From the NCBI GenBank assembly GCA_016285885.1, contig JAEERP010000006.1:1-64000 (forward strand): 64,000 bases of DNA, given 5' to 3'. Of the stretch, positions 36,944 through 46,981 are shown one piece after another; within the stretch, counting starts at the first letter, position 1; every line of letters starts with the position of its first letter. This DNA is from Paludibacteraceae bacterium (GTDB taxonomy: Bacteria; Bacteroidota; Bacteroidia; Bacteroidales; Paludibacteraceae). The position numbers were made by a program, and so were the translations under genes. Below the pieces are notes generated by a model, which saw only the letters and a program-made list of their open reading frames with translations, was not told the origin of the DNA and did no database searches.

Positions 36944-39900
36944 TCATTTCAAATAAACGACCTCAATCGTACCGTTAAAGGTCACACCATTGATCACAGC
37001 CTCATAGAAGAAGACTCCCGGATCAACCATCTTGCCATTATGATCGGTACCATTCCATCCGTTATTACCCTCGAACACTTTCTGTCCGTAGCGGTCGAAG
37101 ATGACAACCTGACGTCTCTCCAAGAACACGTCATTAAGACCATCCTTGATGAAAGGCGTAAAGGCAGTAGGAACACGTTTCAAAACGTCGATGTTGTACA
37201 AGTTAGATGGAACCGCAGGACATACACCATCACCCACTACGACATAATACTTAGATGAATCCGCAGGGAAGAATGGATAAGTAGTATGTAGTTCCTCGTA
37301 ATCCCTATACATGAGTGAATCCTTCATCTCCTCACTGAGTTGTTCGAGGAGATCGCCCTGGTTATCGTAAGCGGAGATTTCGCCATCAAATCCGTTCTTC
37401 ACCATGTACCAAGTATAGAACACTGGCTGGTAATGATGCGTGTTGACAGACAATACGATCTCATCTCCATAGTAGCAACGAGTGATACCCAACGGATCCG
37501 TTGTGAGAACCAAGGAATCACGATTGAAACGTTCATGCATGATAAGCAATACACTATCACGTCTGAACACCTTATAATCACGCCAAGCCTTCAGGTTCTC
37601 GACAGAACCGCCAACGGCCTCCAAACTATCCTCCAACGTGTACAATTGCTCGCCACACGTCGTAAACAAGCTGTTTTTGCTGGTGGTGCGACCGCAAGCA
37701 TTCTCGGCGAAGTAATAAGCCGGAATCTCACTTTTCATATAAGGCACAGGGCTATGAGGCACATAGTCCGCAGTATCCAAAATCCATCCAGTTTTAGTGA
37801 TCTCAGAACCCATCGCCTCGACGCAGACAGCCGTGATGCTATCCATTACGCGCAGGTTAAGGGAATCGTCCTCACAGATGGCCACGTCACGAGTGATCAG
37901 GTTGATGCGAGGCTTCTCGTTAATGGTCAAATAAGAGTATGCGGTATCGGCACACTGCGTTGTCGTATCCATAACGACGAACACATAATTGCCACTTTGC
38001 GAATGTCTATCCAAACGGGTAAGCTTCTGACGAATGCTATCATACACAACTTTATTCTCCCTATAGAAACGATCGTGATAAGTAACTCTATTATCACTGA
38101 ACAAGATCGTAGAGGAAGAGATGCTGTCTCTATAGCAATCGTAAGCGAACGTACTAGGAATGGTACGGATCTTACCTCCCGACTCGATCAAAACGTAACC
38201 CGTCGCGAAACGAGCATCCTGTGACCACAAGTCGATATAGTTGTTCTCATCCGCACAGATCGTAAGATCATTGGCAACCATAGAAACGACATTTTCCGGT
38301 TTCATAACACGGGCAAACATCTTAAAGCTGTCTCTGTTACCACACTTATCCGCAGAATAGATCCAAACCTCCGTGTCTTCCTTGATTACAACTCCAGGAG
38401 CAGGAACCTGCCAGATCTCGATGTCATCCACCTCCGTACAAGCATCCTGAACATAGTTCTTGAACTTCGTATACAAAGGAGGAACCGTCATCGTACACTT
38501 CTTTATATTAGAAGCGAGGACAGTATCCCTGAAGCCTTCAGGAAGGACAAACCTAGGAGCGACAGAATCCACGACAAGAACAACCTGAACCAATGGCACG
38601 CTCTCGTTTCCGCACTTATCCTTCGCAACCCATGTACGCCAAATCGTATAATTGTTATAAGCACAATCATGGATATCCTCAGATTGGTTCTTTTGGATTG
38701 TCTTCACGATTTCTATCTCATCTTTCGCGGAGCAATTATCTGTGGCGTCAATCGTAACATCCTCCATCTTAAGTGCGATCTCGATCAACGAGTCTTGGTC
38801 GCAGGCAATCTTGATGGTATCCAAACGAGTGTGGATGGTCGGAGAAGTGACGTCCTTGATGGAGTATTCTTGCTCACAAGACTCGTCCTTACCTCTAATA
38901 TCCGTGATGATGTACTTGCGGATCAAAGTATAATCGCAAGGCATCTCTCCACGCTCAATTTCTTCGTGGCGGAAGGAGCCCTCTTTGTATTTGTGCATCT
39001 CAGAGATATAACCACCTGCATTCAAGAATTCCTCAACAGAAGCATAAGGGGTTGGAATCTCTCCATAACACTCGTAGTTGATAGCAGTATCGATAGGAGG
39101 ACATTTAACATCGATAGGCACCATGTCTACGATTTTCACAACTTGATGACAAGTCTTCACCTCCTCAAATACATAGTTGAATGTCCAATAAACTGTCGTA
39201 TTGCCAATTTGATAGTCGGCCGTGCTGTCCAAACCATCGCTACGGGAGAAGTCGATGGTAGCTGCATGGCAATCGTCGATGGTTATAGTAGGTTTTTCCA
39301 GACCTGCCAACCTAACCTCTTCCGCAGTCGCATAGAATTTCTCCATCAACTCAAGACGTACGGTATCTGCCAATGATGAACAATCGAACAACTTGGTCCT
39401 CACCTTCACATTCTTTTCGCAGGAATCCTTCATGATTCCCCTCTTGTCGATAAAGATCCACTTCAAGTTGGTCGTACCGAGAGGGAATGGTTGGGCATCC
39501 CAAGCGATAGGGTTACCGTTTCCGTCCGTCACAAGTTCACCATTGAAACGACGCTCTACAATAGGGATAATAGTATCATTATCGCAAATGTCGATTGCCC
39601 TTGGGAATGTCAAACTGTCTTGGAGTCTGCTAGGATCCAATGTACATTCTCCCTCTGACAAGGTGAAAGGAATCGTGTCACCATAGATATCACAACCCTC
39701 CAACTTCAGGGAGACGGAGTCCACCACGTCCAAATAGGTCACACAAGAGTCTTGGTTACCAGCCTTATCCGTAAACAGCCATACAAACTTGTGCACCTCC
39801 GTAGGATACATGGCACTAAGCACCGCATCGCCACGGTATACGATAATCGAGCTATCCTTCTGCTTAACATAAGCGATCAGTTCAGGGTATAACGTACCGT

Positions 39901-42900
39901 CACAAGCATCCTCAACCGAGAGTTCCGGCAAATGGAGGGAATCAAATGGGATCTCACACGATGTCGCATAAACCATCATCTCAGGATCTTTACATACTGA
40001 ATCCAATATCGGCGGAGTAGAATCCACAACATGCAACGGTGTGACACAAGTATCTATATCACCCTTTCCATTCTCGAAATAGAAAATCAACTTATGATAG
40101 CCGAGAGGGAACGAATCCGCCATGCAAGAAGGAAGCACCTCTGGTTTCGTCACTTTCAACGCCATACGTTCGATAGAATCCTCGGCGCATACAGTCTCAT
40201 ACTGTCCGTTACGATGCTGAACCCTCTTTACAGGGACTGAATCCTTCGACGTATAAGGGATATTGCAAGTGATCTCCACAGTTGTTCCCGTAGAAGAGAA
40301 CGTACTGTCCAAATGAAGGATACGGACCACCTTGAATGGATAGATTATCGTGTCATAATCCTTAGACAATGAGGTACTGAGTCCCAAGTTCTCATATTCA
40401 TACGGTGTACCAGAGCATGCATCATACGTATACTTCGTCTCGCAGAAATACTGCACATTACCGTAGGAGATATTATCAGAATTGAACGGAGACGGAGCCA
40501 TACAACTCTTCGGATCCACAGGAACAGGATCACTAAACTCCGTACAAGTCATATAAATCAAAGGATTAGACGAAATAACCACATTCTGACTACAGAGAAC
40601 CGTGTCATATTTTTGTGCGTCATAATCAAATACATCACTCGTAAATTCATAATACACGGTGGTGATTCCGATTGGGAAGCGATGTTTCAGGAATTGCTCC
40701 TCTGTAAGGACGGAATCAACCGCATATGCGACAGAATCACCTTTGTCGTCCACACACTTTCCTGTGAATCTAATCGTAAGCTTCACGTTTCCACAATACA
40801 ACGGATTAGGCTGAGGAACGGTCAAAAGGCCTGCCAGTTTATAGTCCGTGTCCGGATTAACTGTTTCCTGCGCTTGTGCGGAAGCATATCTATATTCTCG
40901 ATGTGGGTTCTTATTCACTATGCTCCTCAAAGGGTTCTGCAGGCTATCACATTTGAACATCTCCACACTATCCTTCACAGTCACCCTGCTATGGCAATAC
41001 ATTGCATTACCGGCAGGATCAGCGAACTTCCAAAGGATGAACGTAGTACCCACCTCATAATCATCCTCCAACTTTTTATCCATGGAGTAGTTCGCAGAAT
41101 CTACGCCAGGGTCCAACATGCCGTCCTTCATCACCTGAGAGCGGCCTGCATACACACCCTTCACCATGATAATGGTATCCGTGAACGTGAGATCTTGTAG
41201 AATAGGGATCTCGATTTCCAAATTTTCGCCCGGACGAGCCACGCAACCGTCTTCAGAAGAGACGGACACTGTATAGTCTTTTATCAACTTACAATCCACC
41301 TCCACAGTGTCCACATCCTTCACAACCAATTGGTAGGAGCAAGAAGCAGACTTGTCACAACCGTCCGTCACCGTGATTTCCACATCTCCCTTACCTGAGA
41401 ATAAGGTCAGAGCGGTCGCCGGCAAATTCTCCAACTGTATTTTATGCAGCGTATAGGTCGAGTCGAAACTGTGGATCGGATCATCCGCCATATAATGTAA
41501 TTTCACATGCACGGCAGGATCGTCGTCACAACTGGTCTCGAATTTAGGAATCGGCAAGAAAATCGTGGTGTCCAACTGTCCTCTACGCAACGTGTATTCG
41601 GATGGTTGAGACAACAAACTACAATCAACGGATGGAGCATGTGTGGCTTTCATCGTGAATTCATCATTGATTGTCGCCCTACATACACCATTCACCACCT
41701 CCAATGAGACTGGGAATGTTCCGTCAACCATATTACACAAGGCCGCCTTATCGTAACCATCGATATGGATAATGCTATCATCCGTCATCGTGGCGCCGAT
41801 AAGATGCCACCTGTATCCAGCCACATCACGATAATTCTCAAGAAGGATAGTATCCGAGGATGTAGCGGCGCAGATCGTGTCCTCACCCCTCTTCGTGGTG
41901 AAGTTCAAACGGGAGACATTCGGTTGGTCGTAAATCCACACATCGATACTGTCGACACCCACTGGGGTATGAGCAATTTCTCCGGTTGCGGCCTCCTTGA
42001 CATAAGTGTAAAGGAGCAATCTATATGGTTGGTTCGGAGAATAAGAACTACTCAGCATCGCATCTTTATCCACATTGATGTCCGCAGCAGTTCCATTAGG
42101 ATTAACATTGAGGGAAACCTTCGTAGCATCCGAAGACAATCCCGTCGGAGATTTCAGCTTCCACTCCAACACATAATCATCTCCATTTTCCTTAATCCAA
42201 CTGATCTTGGTCAAATCATCAGCCTTGTAATGTTGCGTGTGAGGATATTCCGTAGCACACACATTACCGCCGTCGATACCTGGGCCAGGACCCGTACAAA
42301 CCTTACCTCCCAAAGCGAAAGGAATAAAGGAGTTTCCGTCCGTCAACGCATAATAGAACACACCCTTGTCCAGCATCACGATATTCGCGCGTTCCTTTTG
42401 CCCATATTTATCCAAATCGTAAGTAACCTCACCGGCCGAGAACGGAATCTCCGTTTGGTAGGTCGCATCCGAATACTTTTTCCACACATACTGCGCATTA
42501 CGAGGGAAACCGGCCGCACTGACAACCACCGTCTCACCTAAACAAGCAATACGAGGAGCAAGACAGACACCCTCCGCCTCCGCACTGATATAGTCGACCG
42601 CCAATTTGGCGCACTTAGGGAATTGCTCAAAGAAAGGATAGAATATATACTCCGTGACCGAAGACGGAGGCAAATAGCCGTAATAAGTCATCTCGAAACG
42701 GAAGACATTTAATTGTCCACCGCGATAGTTATTAGCGATGATGTCACCGAAGATGAATCTAGTATCATCATTACCTGACATCACGGTCTGACTCGTCAAC
42801 AATTGATTGGTTTGGTCATTATATATGGAGATATCCATCCAGTCCACCGTCTGGGTTCCATGTCCCGTTCTAGCGATCATCTTACCCTGTCGGTCAATAC

Positions 42901-43657
42901 CCCCAGGACAGGATGCAGGGATAATCATATAGAACCGCATGGTGAAACGGTAGTTTTTACCTTGGAACGCATTACGCGGGAAAGCGATGGTGAAGAACTT
43001 TTGGTTCACATTATTATCCTGCACATAGAAATTATTGTGAGGATTCACCTGTAAGGAATCATCGATATGGAGAGGGACTCCCAACTGGGATTGGTTCATG
43101 ATAGTACCACCCAAACTTCTGAAGATGATACCCTGCTCGGAGAAATATTCCTCCAAACATCCAGGAGGAGTGGTATTCCAATCCACAGAATTACATCCAT
43201 ACTGATAATTGAAGTCCGTACCGCCATAATACTCGCCCGTAGTCGTCTGATGGCAATCCTTCACGCTACAAGACTGTTTCAGTTTGATCTCTTTCTTATA
43301 CTCTTTCGAGAAGGAAACCTCATCGTTTTTCGCCTCAGCGACAACACGAACGGTCATATCGCTCTCGCCCATCGCAAACGCATTGGTCGGCACATACAAC
43401 GTTCCTTGCTTCTTCCACGTGTTTCCGTAATCGTAGGAAATAAACCACTCATAAGTGTAGCTAAGAGTGTCGTATTCCTTCACCCCCACGACCTCGAACG
43501 CAATCGGGTCCTTAGGACAAGCCTCAGACGCACCATAAGAGGTGAAGCCTGACTCCTTGAACGGATCCTCAATCTGCGCCCAAACGCCCAACGAAGACAA
43601 AAGGGCGCAAAGAAGCAAAATCAACTTTTTCAACCCGCTAAAAATATTTGAGTTCAT
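36944..43657 (-). CDS. Giant T9SS cargo protein with hyalin-like repeats
   Basis: A secreted protein of 2237 residues from the ATG at 43657 (2245 if the ATG at 43681 is used). It has a signal peptide (LKKLILLLCALLSSLGVWA). From about residue 650 to 1900 at least nine tandem modules recur, each ending in a pattern like W-x-F-x-D-x-x-G-N-x-D-S-C-x-x-x-x-x-V-x-D-S (for instance WLFTDKAGNQDSCVTYLDV, WKFADPAGNAMYCHSRV, WVAKDKCGNESVPLVQV). This is the hyalin repeat (HYR) type of Ig-like fold. The last 80 residues (PTAFTPFIKDGLNDVF, then VVIFDRYGQKVFEG, NGWNGTD, VDPGVFFYEAVI) are the gliding-motility type C-terminal domain, a type B T9SS sorting signal. It is therefore exported and attached to the surface or released; an adhesive role is likely but not proven. 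Confidence 0.93.
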   Translation of the reverse strand: MNSNIFSGLKKLILLLCALLSSLGVWAQIEDPFKESGFTSYGASEACPKDPIAFEVVGVKEYDTLSYTYEWFISYDYGNTWKKQGTLYVPTNAFAMGESDMTVRVVAEAKNDEVSFSKEYKKEIKLKQSCSVKDCHQTTTGEYYGGTDFNYQYGCNSVDWNTTPPGCLEEYFSEQGIIFRSLGGTIMNQSQLGVPLHIDDSLQVNPHNNFYVQDNNVNQKFFTIAFPRNAFQGKNYRFTMRFYMIIPASCPGGIDRQGKMIARTGHGTQTVDWMDISIYNDQTNQLLTSQTVMSGNDDTRFIFGDIIANNYRGGQLNVFRFEMTYYGYLPPSSVTEYIFYPFFEQFPKCAKLAVDYISAEAEGVCLAPRIACLGETVVVSAAGFPRNAQYVWKKYSDATYQTEIPFSAGEVTYDLDKYGQKERANIVMLDKGVFYYALTDGNSFIPFALGGKVCTGPGPGIDGGNVCATEYPHTQHYKADDLTKISWIKENGDDYVLEWKLKSPTGLSSDATKVSLNVNPNGTAADINVDKDAMLSSSYSPNQPYRLLLYTYVKEAATGEIAHTPVGVDSIDVWIYDQPNVSRLNFTTKRGEDTICAATSSDTILLENYRDVAGYRWHLIGATMTDDSIIHIDGYDKAALCNMVDGTFPVSLEVVNGVCRATINDEFTMKATHAPSVDCSLLSQPSEYTLRRGQLDTTIFLPIPKFETSCDDDPAVHVKLHYMADDPIHSFDSTYTLHKIQLENLPATALTLFSGKGDVEITVTDGCDKSASCSYQLVVKDVDTVEVDCKLIKDYTVSVSSEDGCVARPGENLEIEIPILQDLTFTDTIIMVKGVYAGRSQVMKDGMLDPGVDSANYSMDKKLEDDYEVGTTFILWKFADPAGNAMYCHSRVTVKDSVEMFKCDSLQNPLRSIVNKNPHREYRYASAQAQETVNPDTDYKLAGLLTVPQPNPLYCGNVKLTIRFTGKCVDDKGDSVAYAVDSVLTEEQFLKHRFPIGITTVYYEFTSDVFDYDAQKYDTVLCSQNVVISSNPLIYMTCTEFSDPVPVDPKSCMAPSPFNSDNISYGNVQYFCETKYTYDACSGTPYEYENLGLSTSLSKDYDTIIYPFKVVRILHLDSTFSSTGTTVEITCNIPYTSKDSVPVKRVQHRNGQYETVCAEDSIERMALKVTKPEVLPSCMADSFPLGYHKLIFYFENGKGDIDTCVTPLHVVDSTPPILDSVCKDPEMMVYATSCEIPFDSLHLPELSVEDACDGTLYPELIAYVKQKDSSIIVYRGDAVLSAMYPTEVHKFVWLFTDKAGNQDSCVTYLDVVDSVSLKLEGCDIYGDTIPFTLSEGECTLDPSRLQDSLTFPRAIDICDNDTIIPIVERRFNGELVTDGNGNPIAWDAQPFPLGTTNLKWIFIDKRGIMKDSCEKNVKVRTKLFDCSSLADTVRLELMEKFYATAEEVRLAGLEKPTITIDDCHAATIDFSRSDGLDSTADYQIGNTTVYWTFNYVFEEVKTCHQVVKIVDMVPIDVKCPPIDTAINYECYGEIPTPYASVEEFLNAGGYISEMHKYKEGSFRHEEIERGEMPCDYTLIRKYIITDIRGKDESCEQEYSIKDVTSPTIHTRLDTIKIACDQDSLIEIALKMEDVTIDATDNCSAKDEIEIVKTIQKNQSEDIHDCAYNNYTIWRTWVAKDKCGNESVPLVQVVLVVDSVAPRFVLPEGFRDTVLASNIKKCTMTVPPLYTKFKNYVQDACTEVDDIEIWQVPAPGVVIKEDTEVWIYSADKCGNRDSFKMFARVMKPENVVSMVANDLTICADENNYIDLWSQDARFATGYVLIESGGKIRTIPSTFAYDCYRDSISSSTILFSDNRVTYHDRFYRENKVVYDSIRQKLTRLDRHSQSGNYVFVVMDTTTQCADTAYSYLTINEKPRINLITRDVAICEDDSLNLRVMDSITAVCVEAMGSEITKTGWILDTADYVPHSPVPYMKSEIPAYYFAENACGRTTSKNSLFTTCGEQLYTLEDSLEAVGGSVENLKAWRDYKVFRRDSVLLIMHERFNRDSLVLTTDPLGITRCYYGDEIVLSVNTHHYQPVFYTWYMVKNGFDGEISAYDNQGDLLEQLSEEMKDSLMYRDYEELHTTYPFFPADSSKYYVVVGDGVCPAVPSNLYNIDVLKRVPTAFTPFIKDGLNDVFLERRQVVIFDRYGQKVFEGNNGWNGTDHNGKMVDPGVFFYEAVINGVTFNGTIEVVYLK

Positions 43658-44079
43658 TGTATAACAATTAAAATTACCCATTACAAGTTCATTAATCTAT
43701 TAAACAAAATTGTTTTCACGATATATATAATTCCGTCATGTTTTTTCAACATTTATTTCCTTATGCTAAATCAAGTGTTTTGTTCTAAAATATAATTATA
43801 TGTTTTTCGCCACACCACCATTCACCAAGAAACATATTCAATACTATACAACAATTCTCTTCTCTTTTTAACACATACAAACAAATCTGAAAATCGCATA
43901 CAACTAAGCATGGATACTCAAATTCTATAATCGCAACAAAATTAAACTAAATTTTTCTATTTGTAAATAAATCCTAAAAAAATAGCGCAAAAAAAGAATA
44001 TTTTTCGCTCTATAACCCCCAAATATGTGTTTTATAACATATTAGAAAACACTTTTCGCAAACAGAACCTCAAAGAAAC
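43658..44079. other. AT-rich intergenic region upstream of the giant cargo gene
   Basis: About 420 very A/T-rich bases without a supported gene. The only promoter match is TAATTTTG on the minus strand at 43936-43943, which would give a leader of about 270 bases. No direct repeats, clear stem-loops or DnaA-box clusters were seen. Confidence 0.55.
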
Positions 44080-44107
44080 GGGAGGAGAGGCACTATTCTC
44101 CCCTCCC
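44080..44107 (-). terminator. Terminator after glyS
   Basis: GGGAGGAGAG pairs with CTCCCCTCCC (one mismatch or wobble) around an eight-base loop, followed on the minus strand by GTTTCTTTG. It lies 15 bases past the glyS stop. Confidence 0.75.
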
Positions 44108-44122
44108 ATTTATCATTGGAAA

Positions 44123-45676
44123 TCAATCCTGCGCCATCATTTTTTTGAAGAGATTACGCATATTGACCGCATCGCCAATAATCTTGTGCAAGTCCGCCAC
44201 CTTCACGCGGTCCTGCTTCATCGTATCGCGGTAACGGAGCGTCACCGTGTCGTCCTCCAGCGTCTGATGGTCTACCGTCACACAGAACGGAGTACCGATG
44301 GCATCTTGGCGACGATAACGCTTGCCGATGGTGTCTTTCTCCTCGTAAGCGCAGCGGTAATCGAACTTCAGTTCGTTCATAATCTCCATAGCCTTCTCCG
44401 GAAGACCTTCCTTCTTCAGCAACGGAAGGACAGCACATTTCACTGGAGCCAAAGCCGGTGGCAACGAAAGAACGACCCTCTTGTCGCCTCCCTCCAACTG
44501 CTCCTCCTTGTACGAAGCAGCCATAACAGAGAGGAACATACGGTCCACACCGATGGAGGTCTCGATCACGTAAGGAATATATGACTTGTTCTCCTCAGGA
44601 TCAAAGTACTCCAACTTCTTGCCGGAGAATTGTCCATGACGGGACAAGTCCCAGTTCGTACGGGAGTGGATACCCTCCACCTCCTTGAAACCGAAAGGCA
44701 TGAGGAATTCGATGTCAGTAGCCGCATTAGCGTAGTGGGCTAATTTGTCGTGGTCGTGGTAGCGATACTTGTCATCGCCCAAGCCAAGGGCCTTGTGCCA
44801 CTTCAGACGGAACGCTTTCCAGTGCTTGAACCATTCCATTTCAGTGCCTGGTTTGCAGAAGAATTGCATCTCCATCTGTTCGAACTCACGCATACGGAAA
44901 ATGAACTGACGTGCCACGATCTCGTTACGGAAAGCTTTACCAATCTGGGCGATACCGAAAGGCACCTTCATCCTACCCGTCTTCTGCACGTTCAAGAAGT
45001 TGGTGAAGATACCCTGGCAAGTCTCAGGACGAAGATAAATGGACATCGTATTCTCGGCAGTCGAACCAACCTCAGTCTTAAACATCAAGTTGAACTGCTT
45101 CACATCCGTCCAGTTCTTCGTACCACTGATCGGGCAAACGATCTCCTCGTCGAGGATAATCTGCTTCAGCTCATTCAAATCATTATCGTTCAACGCCTTG
45201 GAGAAACGAGCATGAAGCGCGTCACGCTTCTGTACATGCTCCATCACCCTTGGGTTCGTAGTCATGAACTTCTCCTTGTCAAACGCATCGCCGAATTTCT
45301 TAGCCGCCTTCTCAACCTCTTTATTGATCTTCTCGTCATACTTGGCGAGTTGGTCCTCAATCAGCACGTCAGCGCGATAACGTTTTTTAGAGTCTCGGTT
45401 GTCGATCAACGGATCGTTGAACGCATCCACGTGTCCGGAAGCCTTCCACGTCGTAGGCTCCATGAAGATCGCAGCATCGATACCCACAATATTCTGGTGG
45501 AGCAACGTCATGCTATCCCACCAATACTTCTTTATGTTATTCTTCAACTCGACGCCATTCTGTCCATAATCATAGACAGCGGCCAAACCTCCATATATTT
45601 CGCTTGAAGGGAAGACGAAGCCGTATTCCTTACAGTGCGAAACCAACTGTTTAAAAACTTCTTCTTGTGAAGCCAT
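44123..45676 (-). CDS. glyS: Glycyl-tRNA synthetase (single-chain dimeric type)
   Basis: A 517-residue class II synthetase of the alpha2 kind found in Bacteroidota, eukaryotes and archaea, not the bacterial GlyQ/GlyS tetramer. The N-terminus contains FPSSEIYGGLAAVYDYGQNG, motif 1 follows, then RPETCQGIFTNF, FRNEIVARQFIFRMREFEQMEMQFF in motif 2 and a motif 3 region with ETSIGVDRMFL. A C-terminal anticodon-binding domain covers about residues 400-510. It charges tRNA-Gly in the cytosol. It follows the peptidyl-prolyl isomerase gene by 42 bases with no terminator between, so the two may share a transcript. Confidence 0.97.
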   Translation of the reverse strand: MASQEEVFKQLVSHCKEYGFVFPSSEIYGGLAAVYDYGQNGVELKNNIKKYWWDSMTLLHQNIVGIDAAIFMEPTTWKASGHVDAFNDPLIDNRDSKKRYRADVLIEDQLAKYDEKINKEVEKAAKKFGDAFDKEKFMTTNPRVMEHVQKRDALHARFSKALNDNDLNELKQIILDEEIVCPISGTKNWTDVKQFNLMFKTEVGSTAENTMSIYLRPETCQGIFTNFLNVQKTGRMKVPFGIAQIGKAFRNEIVARQFIFRMREFEQMEMQFFCKPGTEMEWFKHWKAFRLKWHKALGLGDDKYRYHDHDKLAHYANAATDIEFLMPFGFKEVEGIHSRTNWDLSRHGQFSGKKLEYFDPEENKSYIPYVIETSIGVDRMFLSVMAASYKEEQLEGGDKRVVLSLPPALAPVKCAVLPLLKKEGLPEKAMEIMNELKFDYRCAYEEKDTIGKRYRRQDAIGTPFCVTVDHQTLEDDTVTLRYRDTMKQDRVKVADLHKIIGDAVNMRNLFKKMMAQD

Positions 45677-45718
45677 TACCTTTAATATATAAAATTATAA
45701 TTACGAATTCTATTCAAA

Positions 45719-46531
45719 TCACTTCAAGACCGTCACCTTCATCTTCAAGTCCTTCAGCGGACGATCTCCAGGAGCCGTCTTAACAGCAGCGATCGCATCG
45801 ATCACCTCAAGGCCCTCAACCACCTCACCAAAGACAGTGTATTGGTTGTCCAAGAAAGGAGTACCGCCCAAAGTCTTATAGTCCGTTCTCATCTGATCAG
45901 GCATCTTCGTCGCAGATTTACCGGCGAACTCCTTCTCCAGCTGGGCCAGGATCTCGCTCTGCAATTTCTGCAAGCCCTCTTGGTCCTTGGCGAGGCGAAG
46001 CTTCTTCACCTCCTCGCTCCTTTCGTTGACAATCTGATAGAAACGAGCCTCTTTCTCCTTGTTGATGGACATGTTCTCCATCTGATTCAACTTTGAATCA
46101 TCCAATTTCTCGCCTTGCACGATATAGAATTGGCAACCCGAAGACCGTTTCTCCGGATTCACTTGGTCGCCCTGACGAGCCGCCGCCAACGCACCTTTCT
46201 TGTGATAATACTTAGGGTAAACGAACTCGGCAGGGATGGTGTAACCCACATCACCGGCGCCCAATTGCTTAGAGGCAGGCGCATTCTTCGATTCCGGGTC
46301 ACCGCCTTGAATCATGAATCCCTTGATGACACGATGGAACAAAAGTCCATCATAAAATCCCTTCTCCGCCAATTTTATGAAATTGTCGCGGTGTTGAGGT
46401 GTCTCATTATACAATTTCACCTTCATATTACCAAATTCAGTAGTAATCAAGACCATAGTCTCCTTCTCTGCAGCTTGTACCGTCATAAAAATTAGAGTCA
46501 ATAAAAATGTTACTATCAAGTTTTTCCTCAT
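45719..46531 (-). CDS. Cyclophilin-type peptidyl-prolyl isomerase, exported
   Basis: A 270-residue cyclophilin with a signal peptide ([16 protein letters not shown]), so it folds proteins in the periplasm. Active-site motifs are seen in [15 protein letters not shown] (Arg of the active site) and [12 protein letters not shown] charged helical insertion of about 75 residues (around 148-220) interrupts the barrel before [18 protein letters not shown]. This insertion is common in Bacteroidota homologues. It is upstream of glyS and divergent from the L31 gene, sharing a 126-base promoter region with it. Confidence 0.94.
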   Translation of the reverse strand: MRKNLIVTFLLTLIFMTVQAAEKETMVLITTEFGNMKVKLYNETPQHRDNFIKLAEKGFYDGLLFHRVIKGFMIQGGDPESKNAPASKQLGAGDVGYTIPAEFVYPKYYHKKGALAAARQGDQVNPEKRSSGCQFYIVQGEKLDDSKLNQMENMSINKEKEARFYQIVNERSEEVKKLRLAKDQEGLQKLQSEILAQLEKEFAGKSATKMPDQMRTDYKTLGGTPFLDNQYTVFGEVVEGLEVIDAIAAVKTAPGDRPLKDLKMKVTVLK

Positions 46532-46551
46532 ATGCCTAAAAATTTATTTCA

Positions 46552-46559
46552 CAAAAATA
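46552..46559 (-). promoter_or_regulatory. -7 promoter element for the isomerase-glyS unit
   Basis: The minus strand reads TATTTTTG, an exact TAnnTTTG match, 20 bases before the ATG. Confidence 0.5.
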
Positions 46560-46590
46560 CGAATAATGTTTTTCTGTACAAAAAATTTTG

Positions 46591-46598
46591 TAATTTTG
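46591..46598 (+). promoter_or_regulatory. -7 promoter element for rpmE2
   Basis: TAATTTTG, an exact TAnnTTTG match. The leader of about 53 bases between transcription start and the ATG is A-rich near the start codon; no ribosomal-protein binding fold was recognised. Confidence 0.6.
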
Positions 46599-46657
46599 CA
46601 CCGCAAAAAGCGGGAATATAAATCGAATACAATAATAACTACTAAAAATAAAAGAAA

Positions 46658-46909
46658 ATGAATAAGGAGATTCAACCAGAGAACTATCGTACGGTGGTGT
46701 TCAAGGACTTATCGAACGGTGACACATTCTTCACCCGTTCTACAGTAAACACGAAAGACACAATCGAAATCGATGGAGAGACATACCCGTTGGTGAAGAT
46801 CGAAATTTCCAGCTCTTCCCACCCATTCTTCACAGGAAAGGCTAAAATGGTGGATACCGCAGGTCGTGTTGATAAGTTCATGAGCCGCTACGGCAACCGT
46901 AAGAAATAA
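46658..46909 (+). CDS. rpmE2: 50S ribosomal protein L31, type B
   Basis: An 83-residue type B L31. It lacks the four zinc-binding cysteines of type A L31 and has the type B signature [11 protein letters not shown] followed by [10 protein letters not shown]31 joins the 50S and 30S subunits at bridge B1b. The gene has its own TAATTTTG promoter and a strong terminator, giving a compact monocistronic mRNA, as expected for a ribosomal protein. Codon use is biased toward CGT and GGT, as in glyA and tsf. Confidence 0.97.
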   Translation: MNKEIQPENYRTVVFKDLSNGDTFFTRSTVNTKDTIEIDGETYPLVKIEISSSSHPFFTGKAKMVDTAGRVDKFMSRYGNRKK

Positions 46910-46931
46910 AATTTCCGGGAAAGAAGATAAA

Positions 46932-46959
46932 GGGTATCGGAAATCGGTACCCTTTTTTT
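46932..46959 (+). terminator. Terminator after rpmE2
   Basis: GGGTATCG pairs with CGGTACCC around GAAAT and is followed by seven T residues; 23 bases past the stop codon. Confidence 0.9.
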
Positions 46960-46981
46960 ATACAATCAAAAGCCAGCCAAC

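Noticed and set aside
43658-44079. A replication origin in the AT-rich gap
   Set aside because: No cluster of DnaA-box-like sequences and no dnaA or other origin genes are nearby.
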